Below, piece by piece: positions 32,946 through 44,794 of a stretch of 51,151 nt of DNA (within the stretch, counting starts at the first letter, position 1; every line of letters starts with the position of its first letter). The stretch covers positions 1-51,151 of the forward strand of contig CANEZL010000034.1 in NCBI GenBank assembly GCA_947444195.1, read 5' to 3'. The translations under genes were made by a program, and so were the position numbers. Source of the stretch: Methylobacteriaceae bacterium. Its GTDB lineage: Bacteria > Pseudomonadota > Alphaproteobacteria > Rhizobiales > Beijerinckiaceae. The notes under the pieces were generated by a model that searched no databases, was not told where the DNA came from, and saw nothing but the letters and a program-made list of their open reading frames with translations.

Positions 32946-33743
32946 ATGGGACGTGGGCGTGATTTCAGGGGGCCGCAGAAGCGCGGCTTCGATGACGGTG
33001 GGGCCGAGCCGCGGTGGCCGGACCAGGCACCGTCCGGCGGCTACGGCGGTGGCGGCGGCTACGGTGGTGGCGGCGGCTACGGCGGTGGCGGCGACCGCTT
33101 CGGTGGCGGCGGTGCGGGTGGCGGTTTCGACCGCGGCCCGCGGGCGGCTGCGGCGCCTTCGGGCCCGGAGCGTGATGCCACGGTGAAGTGGTTCAACAAG
33201 GAGAAGGGCTTCGGCTTCGTCGAGCTCGGCGACGGCTCGGGCGATGCCTTCCTCCACATCCGCGCCGTCGAGGCCGCCGGCCACGACGACCTGATGCCGG
33301 GCACCCGGCTGACGGTCCAGACGGCGCAGGGCCAGAAGGGTCCGCAGGTCACCAACGTGACGAGCGTCGACACCTCGACGGCCGAGGCCGCTCCCCCGCG
33401 CCGCGAGATGCGGCCGCGCTTCGGTGGCGGTGACCGCTTCGGCGGCGGCGGCGGCGACCGCTTCGGCGGCGGGGATCGCTTCGGCGGTGGCGGCGGTGGT
33501 GGCGGCGGCGGCCGCTTCGCCTCCGGCCCCTCCACCGAGATGTCCGGCACCGTGAAGTGGTACGATCCGGCCAAGGGCTTCGGCTTCGTCTCCGTCAACG
33601 ACGGCGGCAAGGACGTGTTCGTGCACCGCTCGGCCCTGTCCCGCGCCGGCCTCGACTCGCTGGCCGAAGGCCAGCAGGTCACCCTCGGCGTGGTCGAGGG
33701 CATGAAGGGCCGCGAGGCGCAGAGCATCACGGTTCACGACTGA
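32946..33743 (+). CDS. Double cold-shock-domain protein with glycine-rich linkers
   Basis: 265 residues. Two cold-shock domains are present: one at about 77-141 (TVKWFNKEKGFGFVEL, AFLHIRAVEAAG) and one at about 199-265 (GTVKWYDPAKGFGFVSV, DVFVHRSALSRAG), each with an RNP1-type KGFGFV motif. An N-terminal tail (31-64) of GGYGGGG units and a linker (158-190) of GGDRFGGGG units are low-complexity, Arg/Gly/aromatic-rich, and likely disordered. Such proteins bind single-stranded RNA or DNA and act as RNA chaperones. RNP2 of the first domain is atypical (AFLHI rather than VFVHF). The start (MGRGRDFRGP) has no strong ribosome-binding site. Confidence 0.94.
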   Translation: MGRGRDFRGPQKRGFDDGGAEPRWPDQAPSGGYGGGGGYGGGGGYGGGGDRFGGGGAGGGFDRGPRAAAAPSGPERDATVKWFNKEKGFGFVELGDGSGDAFLHIRAVEAAGHDDLMPGTRLTVQTAQGQKGPQVTNVTSVDTSTAEAAPPRREMRPRFGGGDRFGGGGGDRFGGGDRFGGGGGGGGGGRFASGPSTEMSGTVKWYDPAKGFGFVSVNDGGKDVFVHRSALSRAGLDSLAEGQQVTLGVVEGMKGREAQSITVHD

Positions 33744-33857
33744 GAGCGGCGCGGCGGCCTCGCTTCCGCCGCGTTCCTCCTGCGAGATCGAACGGCGGTC
33801 CGGCCACGGGCCGCCGTTCGCGTTTCCGGACGACGCCCGAGCCGCTCCGAGTCGCCC

Positions 33858-34130
33858 ATGCGCATCGCCCTGCTCCCCGCCCTCCTCGGAGCGGGGGCGC
33901 TCCTCGCCGCCGGCCCCGCGCGGGCGGAAGACTTCACCGGCTTCTATGCCGGCGTGAATGCGGGCTACGCCTTCGGCCGCGGCGGGGGCACCCGCGCGGC
34001 GCCCCCTCCCCGCGGCGGCGTCGGGACGACGGCCTCCGACAAGGGCGCCGACGGCGCGCTCCCGCCGAGCGCGGCCGAGGCGGCCCGCCGCCTGCCCTCC
34101 GCCCGCACCGCCCCCGGCCTGCCGCGCTGA
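33858..34130 (+). CDS. Small secreted protein resembling the start of an Omp25-type barrel
   Basis: 90 residues. The signal peptide (MRIALLPALLGAGALLAAGP, cleavage near ARA) is followed by EDFTGFYAGVNAGYAFGRG, which is the first-strand signature of alphaproteobacterial outer-membrane proteins of the Omp25/RopB type. Instead of a barrel it continues with ~55 low-complexity Gly/Pro/Ala residues and stops. It may be a remnant of a barrel gene or a genuine short protein. It lies 114 bp after the cold-shock gene and 124 bp before the L,D-transpeptidase gene, all on the same strand. Confidence 0.6.
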   Translation: MRIALLPALLGAGALLAAGPARAEDFTGFYAGVNAGYAFGRGGGTRAAPPPRGGVGTTASDKGADGALPPSAAEAARRLPSARTAPGLPR

Positions 34131-34254
34131 ACCCCATCATGCCCGACAGGGGCCTCACCTCCGCCGTATTGCCGGGTAGGATCGCCGGACGTGCCTGCCG
34201 GACGAGGCGCGCGCAGCGCGACGCGCGTCGTGGCTCATCCTCCGCGGGCCCTTC

Positions 34255-35427
34255 ATGAAACCATCCCTCCGTGCGCTCGCCGCTGCCGCAGCCGCCCTGC
34301 TCCTCGCCGCGGCGCCCGCGCGCGCGCAGAACGCCAAGGCGGAGGCGCCGATCCCGGCCGCGACCCTGGCGCTGATGGCCGCCAAGGGCACGGGCGCGGC
34401 GAGCCCCGTGCTGTTCCGCGCCTACAAGAAGGAATCCGAGATCGAGGTGTGGAAGCGCGACGGCTCCGGCCGCTTCGTCCACATCAAGACCTTTCCGATC
34501 TGCCGCTGGTCCGGCCAGCTCGGGCCGAAGCGCCGGACCGGCGACCGGCAGACGCCCGAGGGCTTCTACAGCGTGCCCCGGCGCCAGATGAACCCGAACT
34601 CGCGCTACTACCTGTCCTTCGACATCGGCTACCCGAACGCCTACGACCGGGCCCATGGCGGCACCGGCTCGGCGGTCATGGTGCACGGCGTCTGCTCCTC
34701 CATGGGCTGCTTCGCCATGACCGACCGTTCGGTGGGCGAGATCTACGCCATCGCCCGCGACGCCCTGAACGGGGGCCAGGCCGCCTTCCAGTTCCAGTCC
34801 TACCCCTTCCGGATGACGGCCGAGAACATGGCCCGGCACCGGACGGATCCGAACTACCCGTTCTGGCGCCAGCTGAAGGAGGGCTCGGACCGCTTCGAGG
34901 TCACCGGCGAGCCCCTGGATGTCAGCGTGGTCGCCGGGCGCTACGCCTTCGCCCCGGCGCGGGACCCCGCCCGGGAGGCCGCCGTCGCCGTCCGGCGGGC
35001 CGCCGAGGAGGCGCGCATCGCCGGCGCCGTGGACGAGGGCGCGCCCGCCGTGCGCACCACCTACGCGGATGGCGGGCAGCACGCCTTCTGGGCCTCGCTC
35101 ATCACCAAGGGCGTGCCCGTGGGCGAGATCAGCCGGCCGGAGGCCCTGGCCTATGCCGGCCACGAGGTGGTGCTGATCCCCGGCCATCGCCGGCCGCGTC
35201 CGGTCCCGGAGACGGTCTGGGCGGCCTGGATCGCGCCCGGCGCGCCGATGGGCGATGTGCGGGTTCTCGCTTTCGTTCCGGTCTACGATCGGGCACCGGA
35301 CCGCTTCGGCTGGGCCGCCGGCTACCGGGACAGCTTGCCCCGCCTCGTCGCGGCGGATCTGTCGAATCGCTGGCCCGTGGCGGTCGCGGGGGAGCGGCGT
35401 CTGGCCGCCGCGGAGACCGGTCGGTGA
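34255..35427 (+). CDS. L,D-transpeptidase (YkuD domain, YafK-like)
   Basis: 390 residues. A signal peptide (LRALAAAAAALLLAAAPARAQ) is followed by a YkuD-type catalytic domain: FRAYKKESEIEVWKRDG, GDRQTPEGFYSVPRRQMNP, and the active site VMVHGVCSSMGCFAMTD with His144 and catalytic Cys152. It acts in the periplasm on peptidoglycan; YafK-like members cleave or form links between murein and outer-membrane proteins. The ~190-residue C-terminal extension (from about 205) is longer than the catalytic unit needs and has no domain I recognise. The start has no clear Shine-Dalgarno sequence. Confidence 0.9.
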   Translation: MKPSLRALAAAAAALLLAAAPARAQNAKAEAPIPAATLALMAAKGTGAASPVLFRAYKKESEIEVWKRDGSGRFVHIKTFPICRWSGQLGPKRRTGDRQTPEGFYSVPRRQMNPNSRYYLSFDIGYPNAYDRAHGGTGSAVMVHGVCSSMGCFAMTDRSVGEIYAIARDALNGGQAAFQFQSYPFRMTAENMARHRTDPNYPFWRQLKEGSDRFEVTGEPLDVSVVAGRYAFAPARDPAREAAVAVRRAAEEARIAGAVDEGAPAVRTTYADGGQHAFWASLITKGVPVGEISRPEALAYAGHEVVLIPGHRRPRPVPETVWAAWIAPGAPMGDVRVLAFVPVYDRAPDRFGWAAGYRDSLPRLVAADLSNRWPVAVAGERRLAAAETGR

Positions 35428-35603
35428 CGGAGCGCCGTCGCCGGGCGGGAGCTTGGCTTTTGGCATGCCATGTGCGCGCACGCACATCGCGGGCGAGACG
35501 ATGCACCCACCTTCGATTCACTCACAGAGCGTCAGGGATCCTGCGCTCATCCTGGGGCCGGTCCGGGTGCATTGACGCCGGCTTGACGAAAGCGTCCTGA
35601 TTC

Positions 35604-36536
35604 ATGACCGGACAGGACGGATGCCTGAACGACGACGCGATGAACCTGATCTCTAGCCCCGTTGCGGACTCCGCCCTGACCCTGCGCTTCTGGGGCGTGC
35701 GCGGTTCCACGCCGGTCTGCGGACCCGAATACGCCGAGTTCGGCGGCAGCACTCCGTGCATCGAGGTGCGCTGCGGGCAGCGGATGTTCCTGATCGACGC
35801 GGGCTCCGGGCTGTTCAACTGCGGCCAGCACCACAAGGCCGATCTGCCCGGCGAGATCGACCTGCTGTTCAGCCATCTCCACTTCGACCACACCGGGGGC
35901 CTGCCCTTCTTCAAGCCGGCGGTGTTCGATCCCGCGCGCGTCATCAATACCTATTGCGGCAACCTCGACGGGGAATCCGCCCAGGCGAGCCTCGACCGGC
36001 TCTACGCCCCGCCGCTGTTTCCGGTGACCCTGGACATCCTGCCCTGCCAGCTGAATCACCACGGCTTCCGCGCGGGCGAGACCCTGACCTTCGCGGACGG
36101 GGCGCGGGTCGACACCCTGCTCCTCAACCACCCGCAGGGCTCGGTGGGCTACCGGTTCGACCATGCCGGCAAGCGGCTCTGCGTCATCAGCGACGTGGAG
36201 CACAGCGACCCCTGGCCGGACCCGGCGCTGAAGGCGTTCGTGGCCGGGGCCGACCTCCTCGTCTACGACGGCATGTTCACCGATTGCGAGTACCCCTCCT
36301 GCCGGGGCTGGGGCCATTCCACGTGGCAGAAGGGCGTCGAACTCGCCCGCGCCGCCGGCGTGAAGGCGGTCGCGATCATCCATCTCCATCCCGGCCACAC
36401 CGACGCGGTGCTGCACCGGGTCGAGAGCGAGATGCAGGCCGAGATGCCGACCGCCTTCATCGCCCGCGAGCGCTCCCTCGTGGACGTGGGCACCGTGGGC
36501 CTGCCGCGCCCGCGGGTCGTCGCCCGGATCGCCTGA
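35604..36536 (+). CDS. Metallo-beta-lactamase-fold hydrolase
   Basis: 310 residues; an internal ATG at 35640 (MNLISSPVADSALTLRFWGV) may be the true start. Signature LRFWGVRGSTPVCG and GGSTPCIEVRCG, then the metal-binding HLHFDHTGG (H91, H93, D95, H96). Further ligands are likely in VISDVEHSD, YDGMFTD and IIHLHPGHTD. The RFWGVRGS opening belongs to the branch that includes ribonuclease Z-like, phosphodiesterase and PhnP-like enzymes, often cyclic-nucleotide or phosphodiester hydrolases. The substrate is unknown. The TGA stop is the first codon of a family B repeat. Confidence 0.9.
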   Translation: MTGQDGCLNDDAMNLISSPVADSALTLRFWGVRGSTPVCGPEYAEFGGSTPCIEVRCGQRMFLIDAGSGLFNCGQHHKADLPGEIDLLFSHLHFDHTGGLPFFKPAVFDPARVINTYCGNLDGESAQASLDRLYAPPLFPVTLDILPCQLNHHGFRAGETLTFADGARVDTLLLNHPQGSVGYRFDHAGKRLCVISDVEHSDPWPDPALKAFVAGADLLVYDGMFTDCEYPSCRGWGHSTWQKGVELARAAGVKAVAIIHLHPGHTDAVLHRVESEMQAEMPTAFIARERSLVDVGTVGLPRPRVVARIA

Positions 36537-36643
36537 TACGATCTCCGCTCGATCGAAGCGGGGAGCGTATCGGCCAAGCCCGCGCGGCGCCTGCGCGGAG
36601 CCCAGATCCGCCATCCCGAGGGGACCAACCGGATCTGGTATGA
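36534..36643 (+). repeat. Family B palindromic repeat, copy 3
   Basis: The clearest copy. GATACGATCTCCGCT (36535-36549) faces AAGCGGGGAGCGTATC (36556-36571), a near-perfect stem with a GATCG centre. A second stem CCAGATCCG / CGGATCTGG (36602-36638) ends TATGAG. The TGA at 36534-36536 is the stop codon of the hydrolase gene. It lies between two converging genes. Confidence 0.85.
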
Positions 36644-36664
36644 GACGAACCGGGCGCCGGTTCC

Positions 36665-38137
36665 TCAGGCTGTGCCCTCCTCGCGTCCGACGCGGCTGTG
36701 GCGCCGGCTCCAGCCGAAATAGATCGCCATGCCGATGGCGAGCCAGATCACGAGGCGCAGCCAGGTCTCGCCGTCGAGGGAGACCATCATGGCGAGGCAG
36801 GTGAGGATGCCGAGGATCGGCACCAGGGGCACCAGCGGCGTCCGGTAGGCCCGCGGCGCGTCGGGCTGGGTGCGGCGCAGGATGATCACGCCGAGGCAGA
36901 CGAGCACGAAGGCCAGCAGCGTGCCGATGCTGGTCATGTGGCCGAGCTGGGTGATCGGCAGGAAGCCGCCGAGCGCGCCCGTGAACACCATGAAGAACAG
37001 GTTCGAGCGGTAGGGCGTCTTCCAGGTGGGGTGCACCTTGGAGAACAGGCCCGGCAGCAGGCGGTCCTGCGACATGGTGTAGAAGACCCGGCTCTGGCCG
37101 AGGAGCAGGACCAGGATCACGGTCGAGAAGCCGGCGATGACGCCGAGGGTGACGAGGGATTTCAGCCAGGGAAACGGGGTCTGGCCGATGGCGGTGTTCA
37201 CGGGCGCGCCGTCGCCGCGCATGGCGTCGTAGTGCACGAGCCCGGTGAGCACGCCCGCGAACAGGATGTAGATGACCGTGCAGATGGCCAGCGAGCCGAG
37301 AATGCCGATCATCATGTTGCGCTGGGGGTTCTTGGCCTCCTGCGCCGCGGTGGAGACCGCGTCGAAGCCGATATAGGCGAAGAACACCACGCCCGCCGCC
37401 CGCATGATGCCGCTCCAGCCGTACTCGCCGAAGGTGCCGGTGTTCTCGGGGATGAAGGGCACGTAGTTCTGGGTCTTCACGTAGAAGGCGCCGAGCCCGA
37501 TCACCACGGCCACCACCGCGAGCTTGATCGCCACCACGAAAGCGTTGACGCGGGCCGATTCGCGGATGCCGATCATCAGCAGGCCGGAGGCCGCCACGAT
37601 GATCGCGATGGCCGGCAGGTTGACGAGGCCGGTGCCGGTGGTGCCGTCGGCGAGCTTGTAGGTCTCGAAGGGCGAGTGGACGAGCTTGGCCGGCAGGTCG
37701 ATGCCGAATCCGTGCAGGAAGCGCACCACGTATTGCGACCAGCTCACCGAGACGGTCGCCGCGCCCACCGCGTATTCGAGCACGAGGTCCCAGCCGATGA
37801 TCCAGGCCACGAACTCGCCCATGGTGGCGTAGGCGTAGGTATAGGCCGAGCCCGCCACCGGGATCATGCCGGCGAGCTCCGAGTAGCACATCCCTGCGAA
37901 GCAGCAGCCGATCGCCGCGATGGCGAAGGAGATCACCACGGCGGGGCCCGCATGCTGGGCGGCGGCGATGCCGGTGAGCGAGAACAGGCCCGCCCCGATC
38001 ACCGCGCCGATACCGAGCCCGATCAGGCTCCAGGGCCCGAGGGTGCGCTCCAGGGTATGCTCGCCCGCCGCGGCATCGGCGTTGAGCCGCTCCAGCGACT
38101 TCGTGCGCATCAGATCGCCCGCGACGCCTGCCGCCAT
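36665..38137 (-). CDS. APC-family amino-acid permease
   Basis: 490 residues with 12 or more membrane helices. Typical APC features: WSLIGLGIGAVIGAGLFSLTG (first helix with the unwound GxGxxIGAG site), FAGMCYSELAGMIPVAGSAYTYAY, WDLVLEYAVGA, FFAYIGFDAVSTAAQEAKNPQR and LGQSRVFYTMSQDRLLPGLF. It resembles the cationic amino-acid transporter (CAT/YfnA-like) branch. GGGGAAGG lies a few bases upstream of ATG 38137. Its whole upstream region is the AT-rich island, so its promoter lies in foreign-looking sequence. Confidence 0.93.
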   Translation of the reverse strand: MAAGVAGDLMRTKSLERLNADAAAGEHTLERTLGPWSLIGLGIGAVIGAGLFSLTGIAAAQHAGPAVVISFAIAAIGCCFAGMCYSELAGMIPVAGSAYTYAYATMGEFVAWIIGWDLVLEYAVGAATVSVSWSQYVVRFLHGFGIDLPAKLVHSPFETYKLADGTTGTGLVNLPAIAIIVAASGLLMIGIRESARVNAFVVAIKLAVVAVVIGLGAFYVKTQNYVPFIPENTGTFGEYGWSGIMRAAGVVFFAYIGFDAVSTAAQEAKNPQRNMMIGILGSLAICTVIYILFAGVLTGLVHYDAMRGDGAPVNTAIGQTPFPWLKSLVTLGVIAGFSTVILVLLLGQSRVFYTMSQDRLLPGLFSKVHPTWKTPYRSNLFFMVFTGALGGFLPITQLGHMTSIGTLLAFVLVCLGVIILRRTQPDAPRAYRTPLVPLVPILGILTCLAMMVSLDGETWLRLVIWLAIGMAIYFGWSRRHSRVGREEGTA

Positions 38138-38159
38138 GCTACCTTCCCCTGGTGGTTCT

Positions 38160-38545
38160 CGTCGTTTAACAAATCTAAGTAGGAAAGCTAGGACAGCAAA
38201 AGAGGGCCTTCCAGCTTGAGGTGGTTATCGGAGCGCAAAAATTTTTAAAAATTCTTAGTCATATTAGAGCACGCAAATGTATTTGAGTTAATCTGATGAT
38301 CTAATTTACAATAAGTTGTAATTCCCATCGGTTGATCACTGTGGCATAAATATTATAAAAACAATTGTGTATATTTCAATATTTATAATCCGTACGAAAA
38401 GAGCCCATATTTCGGACAATTGACATTGATTCTAGATAAACAATAATGAGAAATTCTAATGCAGGTTAGCAAGTAGGATAAATATCAAGTGTAAATTTTT
38501 CTATCCTTGGGGATGACGCATTTGAAAAATCTATATCGTTATCTG
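38160..38545. other. AT-rich island upstream of the permease, no gene seen
   Basis: By my count 38221-38520 has about 92 G/C in 300 (~31%), while neighbouring genes are near 70%. It contains A/T tracts (AAAAATTTTTAAAAATTC) and runs such as AATATTATAAAAACAATTG. All frames are short. It ends at the decayed IS481-type transposase, whose last codons run into it. It looks like acquired DNA, serving now perhaps only as the permease promoter region. Confidence 0.75.
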
Positions 38546-39568
38546 TAGCTTGGTGTTTAGTCCCGGCATTTGGTGGAGCGAGTTGAGCCTGAACCGAGCG
38601 GGCTCGGCTGACCATGCTTTGCAGATCGCCTCGAACGGGGTGAGCCCGCGCAGGGGCTTGAGGCGGCGGCCGTAGTTGTAGGCGGCGATGACGTCGGCCA
38701 GATGCGCTCGTAGCTCTGCGCGTGGCCGTCATAATGGTAGCGCCTGACAGTCGCTTCCATCGTGCGGTTCATCCGCTCGACCCGACCGTTCGTCCAGGGA
38801 TGGCGCGGTTTGGTCAGACGGTGCTCGACGCCGTTGCGCGCGCAGGCCGCCTCGAAGCTGTGGGCGCGGAACGTCTCGCCGGCCGCGATGGCTTCCTTGA
38901 TGAGAGGAGCTGCCGAGGCGACGTTGCCGGGCGTGGTGAAGTGGGTGCCGTTGTCGGTGAGAACCGTGTGCACCCGGTAGGGCACGGCGGCGATCAGGTG
39001 GCGCAGGAAGTCACCGGCTACGCGGCGCGTGGCTCGCTCGTGCAACGCGACGAAGGCGAACTTGGTCGTGCGATCGATGGCCACGAACAGGTACAGCCAG
39101 CCCTCCGTCGTGTGCACCTCGGCGATGTTGATTCGGCGATGTCGATATGGAAGGAGCTGGGCGGGTAGGCCTTGAACCGCGACCGCTTCGGCTCGTCCCC
39201 GTCCAACTCGGGCATCTGGCTGATCCCGTGGCGCTGGAGGCAGCGGTGCAGCGAGGATCGGGCCCGGTGCGGGATCGTGGCCTGGAGGGCGTAGAGGCAG
39301 TCGTCGAGCGGCAGCAGGGTGTGGCGGCGGAAGGCGACCACGACAGCCTCCGCCTCGAGTGACAGCACGGTCGAGCGTAACCCCTTCGGCCGGTGCGCCG
39401 ATCGGCGACCGAACTGCGCGCCCGCCACTTGGCCGCGGTCTTCGGATCGATGCCGTAGCGTTTGGCCAGCGCCCTCAGGCTCGCTTGACCGTGCGGGATC
39501 GCGCGACGGACCGCCTCCGTCGTGGTGGCGCTGCCGCGAAGAACCTGGCCCATGGCGCGTCCCTCCAC
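38531..39568 (-). pseudogene. IS481-family transposase, decayed by at least three frameshifts
   Basis: The pieces read in order on the minus strand. First MGQVLRGSATTTEAVRRAIP and KRYGIDPKTAAKW (helix-turn-helix, from 39568). Then, in another frame, STVLSLEAEAVVVAFRRHTL through SFHIDIAE. Then, in a third, HTTEGWLYLFVAIDRTTKFA, VLTDNGTHF and GRVERMNRTME (DDE residues present). Finally ADVIAAYNYGRRLKPLRGLT and RFRLNSLHQMPGLNT after a one-base loss near 38705. The middle shift comes from an imperfect 14-bp tandem duplication (ACATCGCCGAATCA / ACATCGCCGAGGTG) near 39123-39150. The usual end after MPGLNT is open and runs on into AT-rich DNA to 38531. Element ends are not clear. Confidence 0.88.
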
Positions 39569-39610
39569 GCAGGCGTGAAGTCGGAACCATCAAACCACAG
39601 GATCAAACAT

Positions 39611-39716
39611 CTAGAGCGTGCTGCCTTTTCACGGAAACAGCAGCACGCTCGATCCCCCTGTGGTCGCACGACGAATCCGGAAAACCGGATTCCACGTTTC
39701 CGCATCGTACTCCAAA
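39611..39716 (-). repeat. Family A repeat, minus orientation
   Basis: The tail hairpin (TAGAGCGTGCTGCC / GCAGCACGCTCGA) at 39612-39653 is followed by the core in reverse (CGGAAAACCGGATTCCACG...CCGCATCGTACTCC). It lies just outside the decayed transposase. Confidence 0.75.
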
Positions 39717-39761
39717 GGGTGGGAAGACCGGACGGGGACCGCTCCGCGTCGCGCTCCCGGA

Positions 39762-40202
39762 TCAGCGCGGGCCGAGGCCCGGGTTCACCCGGCCCGGCAG
39801 GCGCGGCACCTTCGTGCCCCTGGGCTCGATCGGCCCGGCGCAGGTGTAGCGGAACTCCGTCTGGAGATCGCTGAACACGACCTCGCCGGCGATCTTGCAA
39901 TCCTCGCGCACCGTCTCGTCGAGATAGGTGCGGGCCGCGAGCCGGAAGCGCTCGGCCCGCGTCTCGGCGGGATCGCGCCCGGTGAAGGCCTCGCCGACGC
40001 TGCAGCCCGTGACCTCGCGCAGGGTGTTGGAGACCACGAGCATCCGGCGCTGCTGGCGCTGGTCGTAGACCTCGTAGGGGTCCTTGCAGCCGATGGTCAC
40101 CACCTGGGGCGTCAGGCTGACATAGGTCTTCGAGACGTAGGCGAAGCTGGTGCAGCCCGAGAGACCGAGCGCGAGGACGAGCGGGACCGCGAGCCGTCGC
40201 AT
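39762..40202 (-). CDS. Lipoprotein, function unknown
   Basis: 146 residues. The signal peptide ends LALGLSGC, a good lipobox with the acylated cysteine at about residue 17. The mature part has three more cysteines (VTIGCKDPYEVYD, EVTGCSVGEAF, ETVREDCKIAGE) and ends TCAGPIEPRGTKVPRLPG, so disulfides are likely. The family is unrecognised. It stands alone between repeats and vapC. A GGAGTAG stretch six bases upstream of the ATG supports the start. Confidence 0.8.
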   Translation of the reverse strand: MRRLAVPLVLALGLSGCTSFAYVSKTYVSLTPQVVTIGCKDPYEVYDQRQQRRMLVVSNTLREVTGCSVGEAFTGRDPAETRAERFRLAARTYLDETVREDCKIAGEVVFSDLQTEFRYTCAGPIEPRGTKVPRLPGRVNPGLGPR

Positions 40203-40293
40203 CGTCGCTACTCCTTCACGCGCGCCCTCGACCGGCGCATTGAAACGGCTCCGCTTGCCCGGTCAAGCGCCGCGGGGACACAGGCCCCGCCGA

Positions 40294-40695
40294 TCACGCC
40301 TCCGGCGCCTCCCAATCCTCGAGCTTCAGCCCCGGCACGCGGGCGAATTCCCGCAGGTTCCGGCTCACCAGGACGAGGTCGCGGGCGAGCGCCTGGCCGG
40401 CGATGAGCACGTCGTAGGGCCCGATCGGCGTCCCGGCCCCGGAGAGAGCGGCGCGGATCTCGCCGGCCTTGCGGGCATCCTCGACGGTGAAGTCGAGCAC
40501 CGGCATGCGCAGACCGTCGAGGACCGCCAAGGTCTCCTCCGGTCGGTCGGAGCGGTAGGCCCCGTAGAGGAGTTCGTGGGCGACGATGGTCGAGAGGCCG
40601 TGCTCGCGCCGGCCGTTGCGCATCACGCGGGCGGTCAGGATCGGCTGCCGCTTGAGCAGGGCGATGACGGCGTTCGTGTCCAGCAGGTAGCGCAT
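40294..40695 (-). CDS. vapC: VapC-type toxin, PIN-domain ribonuclease
   Basis: 133 residues from ATG 40695, which shares one base with the vapB stop (TGATG). PIN-domain acidic residues are in place: MRYLLDTNAVIALL (D6), STIVAHELLYGAYRSD (E), and GPYDVLIAGQALA (D), followed by LVSRNLREFARVPGL. PIN toxins of this type cleave tRNA or rRNA in a Mg-dependent way, and the paired antitoxin neutralises them. Length and gene order are typical. The target is unknown. Confidence 0.93.
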   Translation of the reverse strand: MRYLLDTNAVIALLKRQPILTARVMRNGRREHGLSTIVAHELLYGAYRSDRPEETLAVLDGLRMPVLDFTVEDARKAGEIRAALSGAGTPIGPYDVLIAGQALARDLVLVSRNLREFARVPGLKLEDWEAPEA

Positions 40696-40937
40696 CAGAG
40701 ACTGTCGAGGTCGGGGCGCTCCTGGGGTGGCACATCCTCTTCGGCCGCGGCCAGAAGCTGATCCGCGAGATCTTCGGACAGGCGCGGGAAGCCAACCCAA
40801 TCGTCGTGGGCGGGCTCCAGGATCACCGCGTCGCCCTCGCGGCGGATGCGCACCGCCTCGGTGTCGAAGCGGTAGGCCTTGGGCAGGCGCACCGCCTGCG
40901 AGCGGCCCGACCAGAAGACCTTCGCGATGTCCGACAT
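40695..40937 (-). CDS. vapB: VapB-type antitoxin, AbrB/SpoVT-like DNA-binding protein
   Basis: 80 residues. The N-terminal swapped-hairpin domain is recognisable (AKVFWSGRSQAVRLPKAYRF, then VRIRREGDAVILEPA). The acidic C-terminus (LADQLLAAAEEDVPP) should wrap VapC. The start at 40937 has GGAGG six bases upstream, and that GGAGG is itself part of one arm of the perfect palindrome at 40939-40979. VapB or VapBC binding there would therefore block both transcription and translation. Confidence 0.92.
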   Translation of the reverse strand: MSDIAKVFWSGRSQAVRLPKAYRFDTEAVRIRREGDAVILEPAHDDWVGFPRLSEDLADQLLAAAEEDVPPQERPDLDSL

Positions 40938-40938
40938 G

Positions 40939-40979
40939 GGCGCCTCCGATATATCTCAGGAGGATATATCGGAGGCGCC
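40939..40979. promoter_or_regulatory. Perfect 17-bp inverted repeat, likely VapBC operator
   Basis: GGCGCCTCCGATATATC (40939-40955) and GATATATCGGAGGCGCC (40963-40979) are exact reverse complements around a 7-base spacer. The palindrome ends one base before the vapB start codon and contains its ribosome-binding site. It also lies 11 bases after the metH stop, so it could form an mRNA hairpin at the metH 3' end. Confidence 0.8.
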
Positions 40980-40990
40980 GGCCCGGAAAG

Positions 40991-44743
<3,753 letters not shown>

Positions 44744-44794
44744 GTGCGGTCTCTCGATCGTTCCGCGCAGGCATGCCCCGCACGGAGGATGATG

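Noticed and set aside
32997..33110. Microsatellite-like GGCGGCTACGG repeats as a mobile or phase-variable tract
   Set aside because: The repeats are codon-aligned Gly/Tyr coding sequence within the cold-shock protein and not a homogeneous simple repeat.
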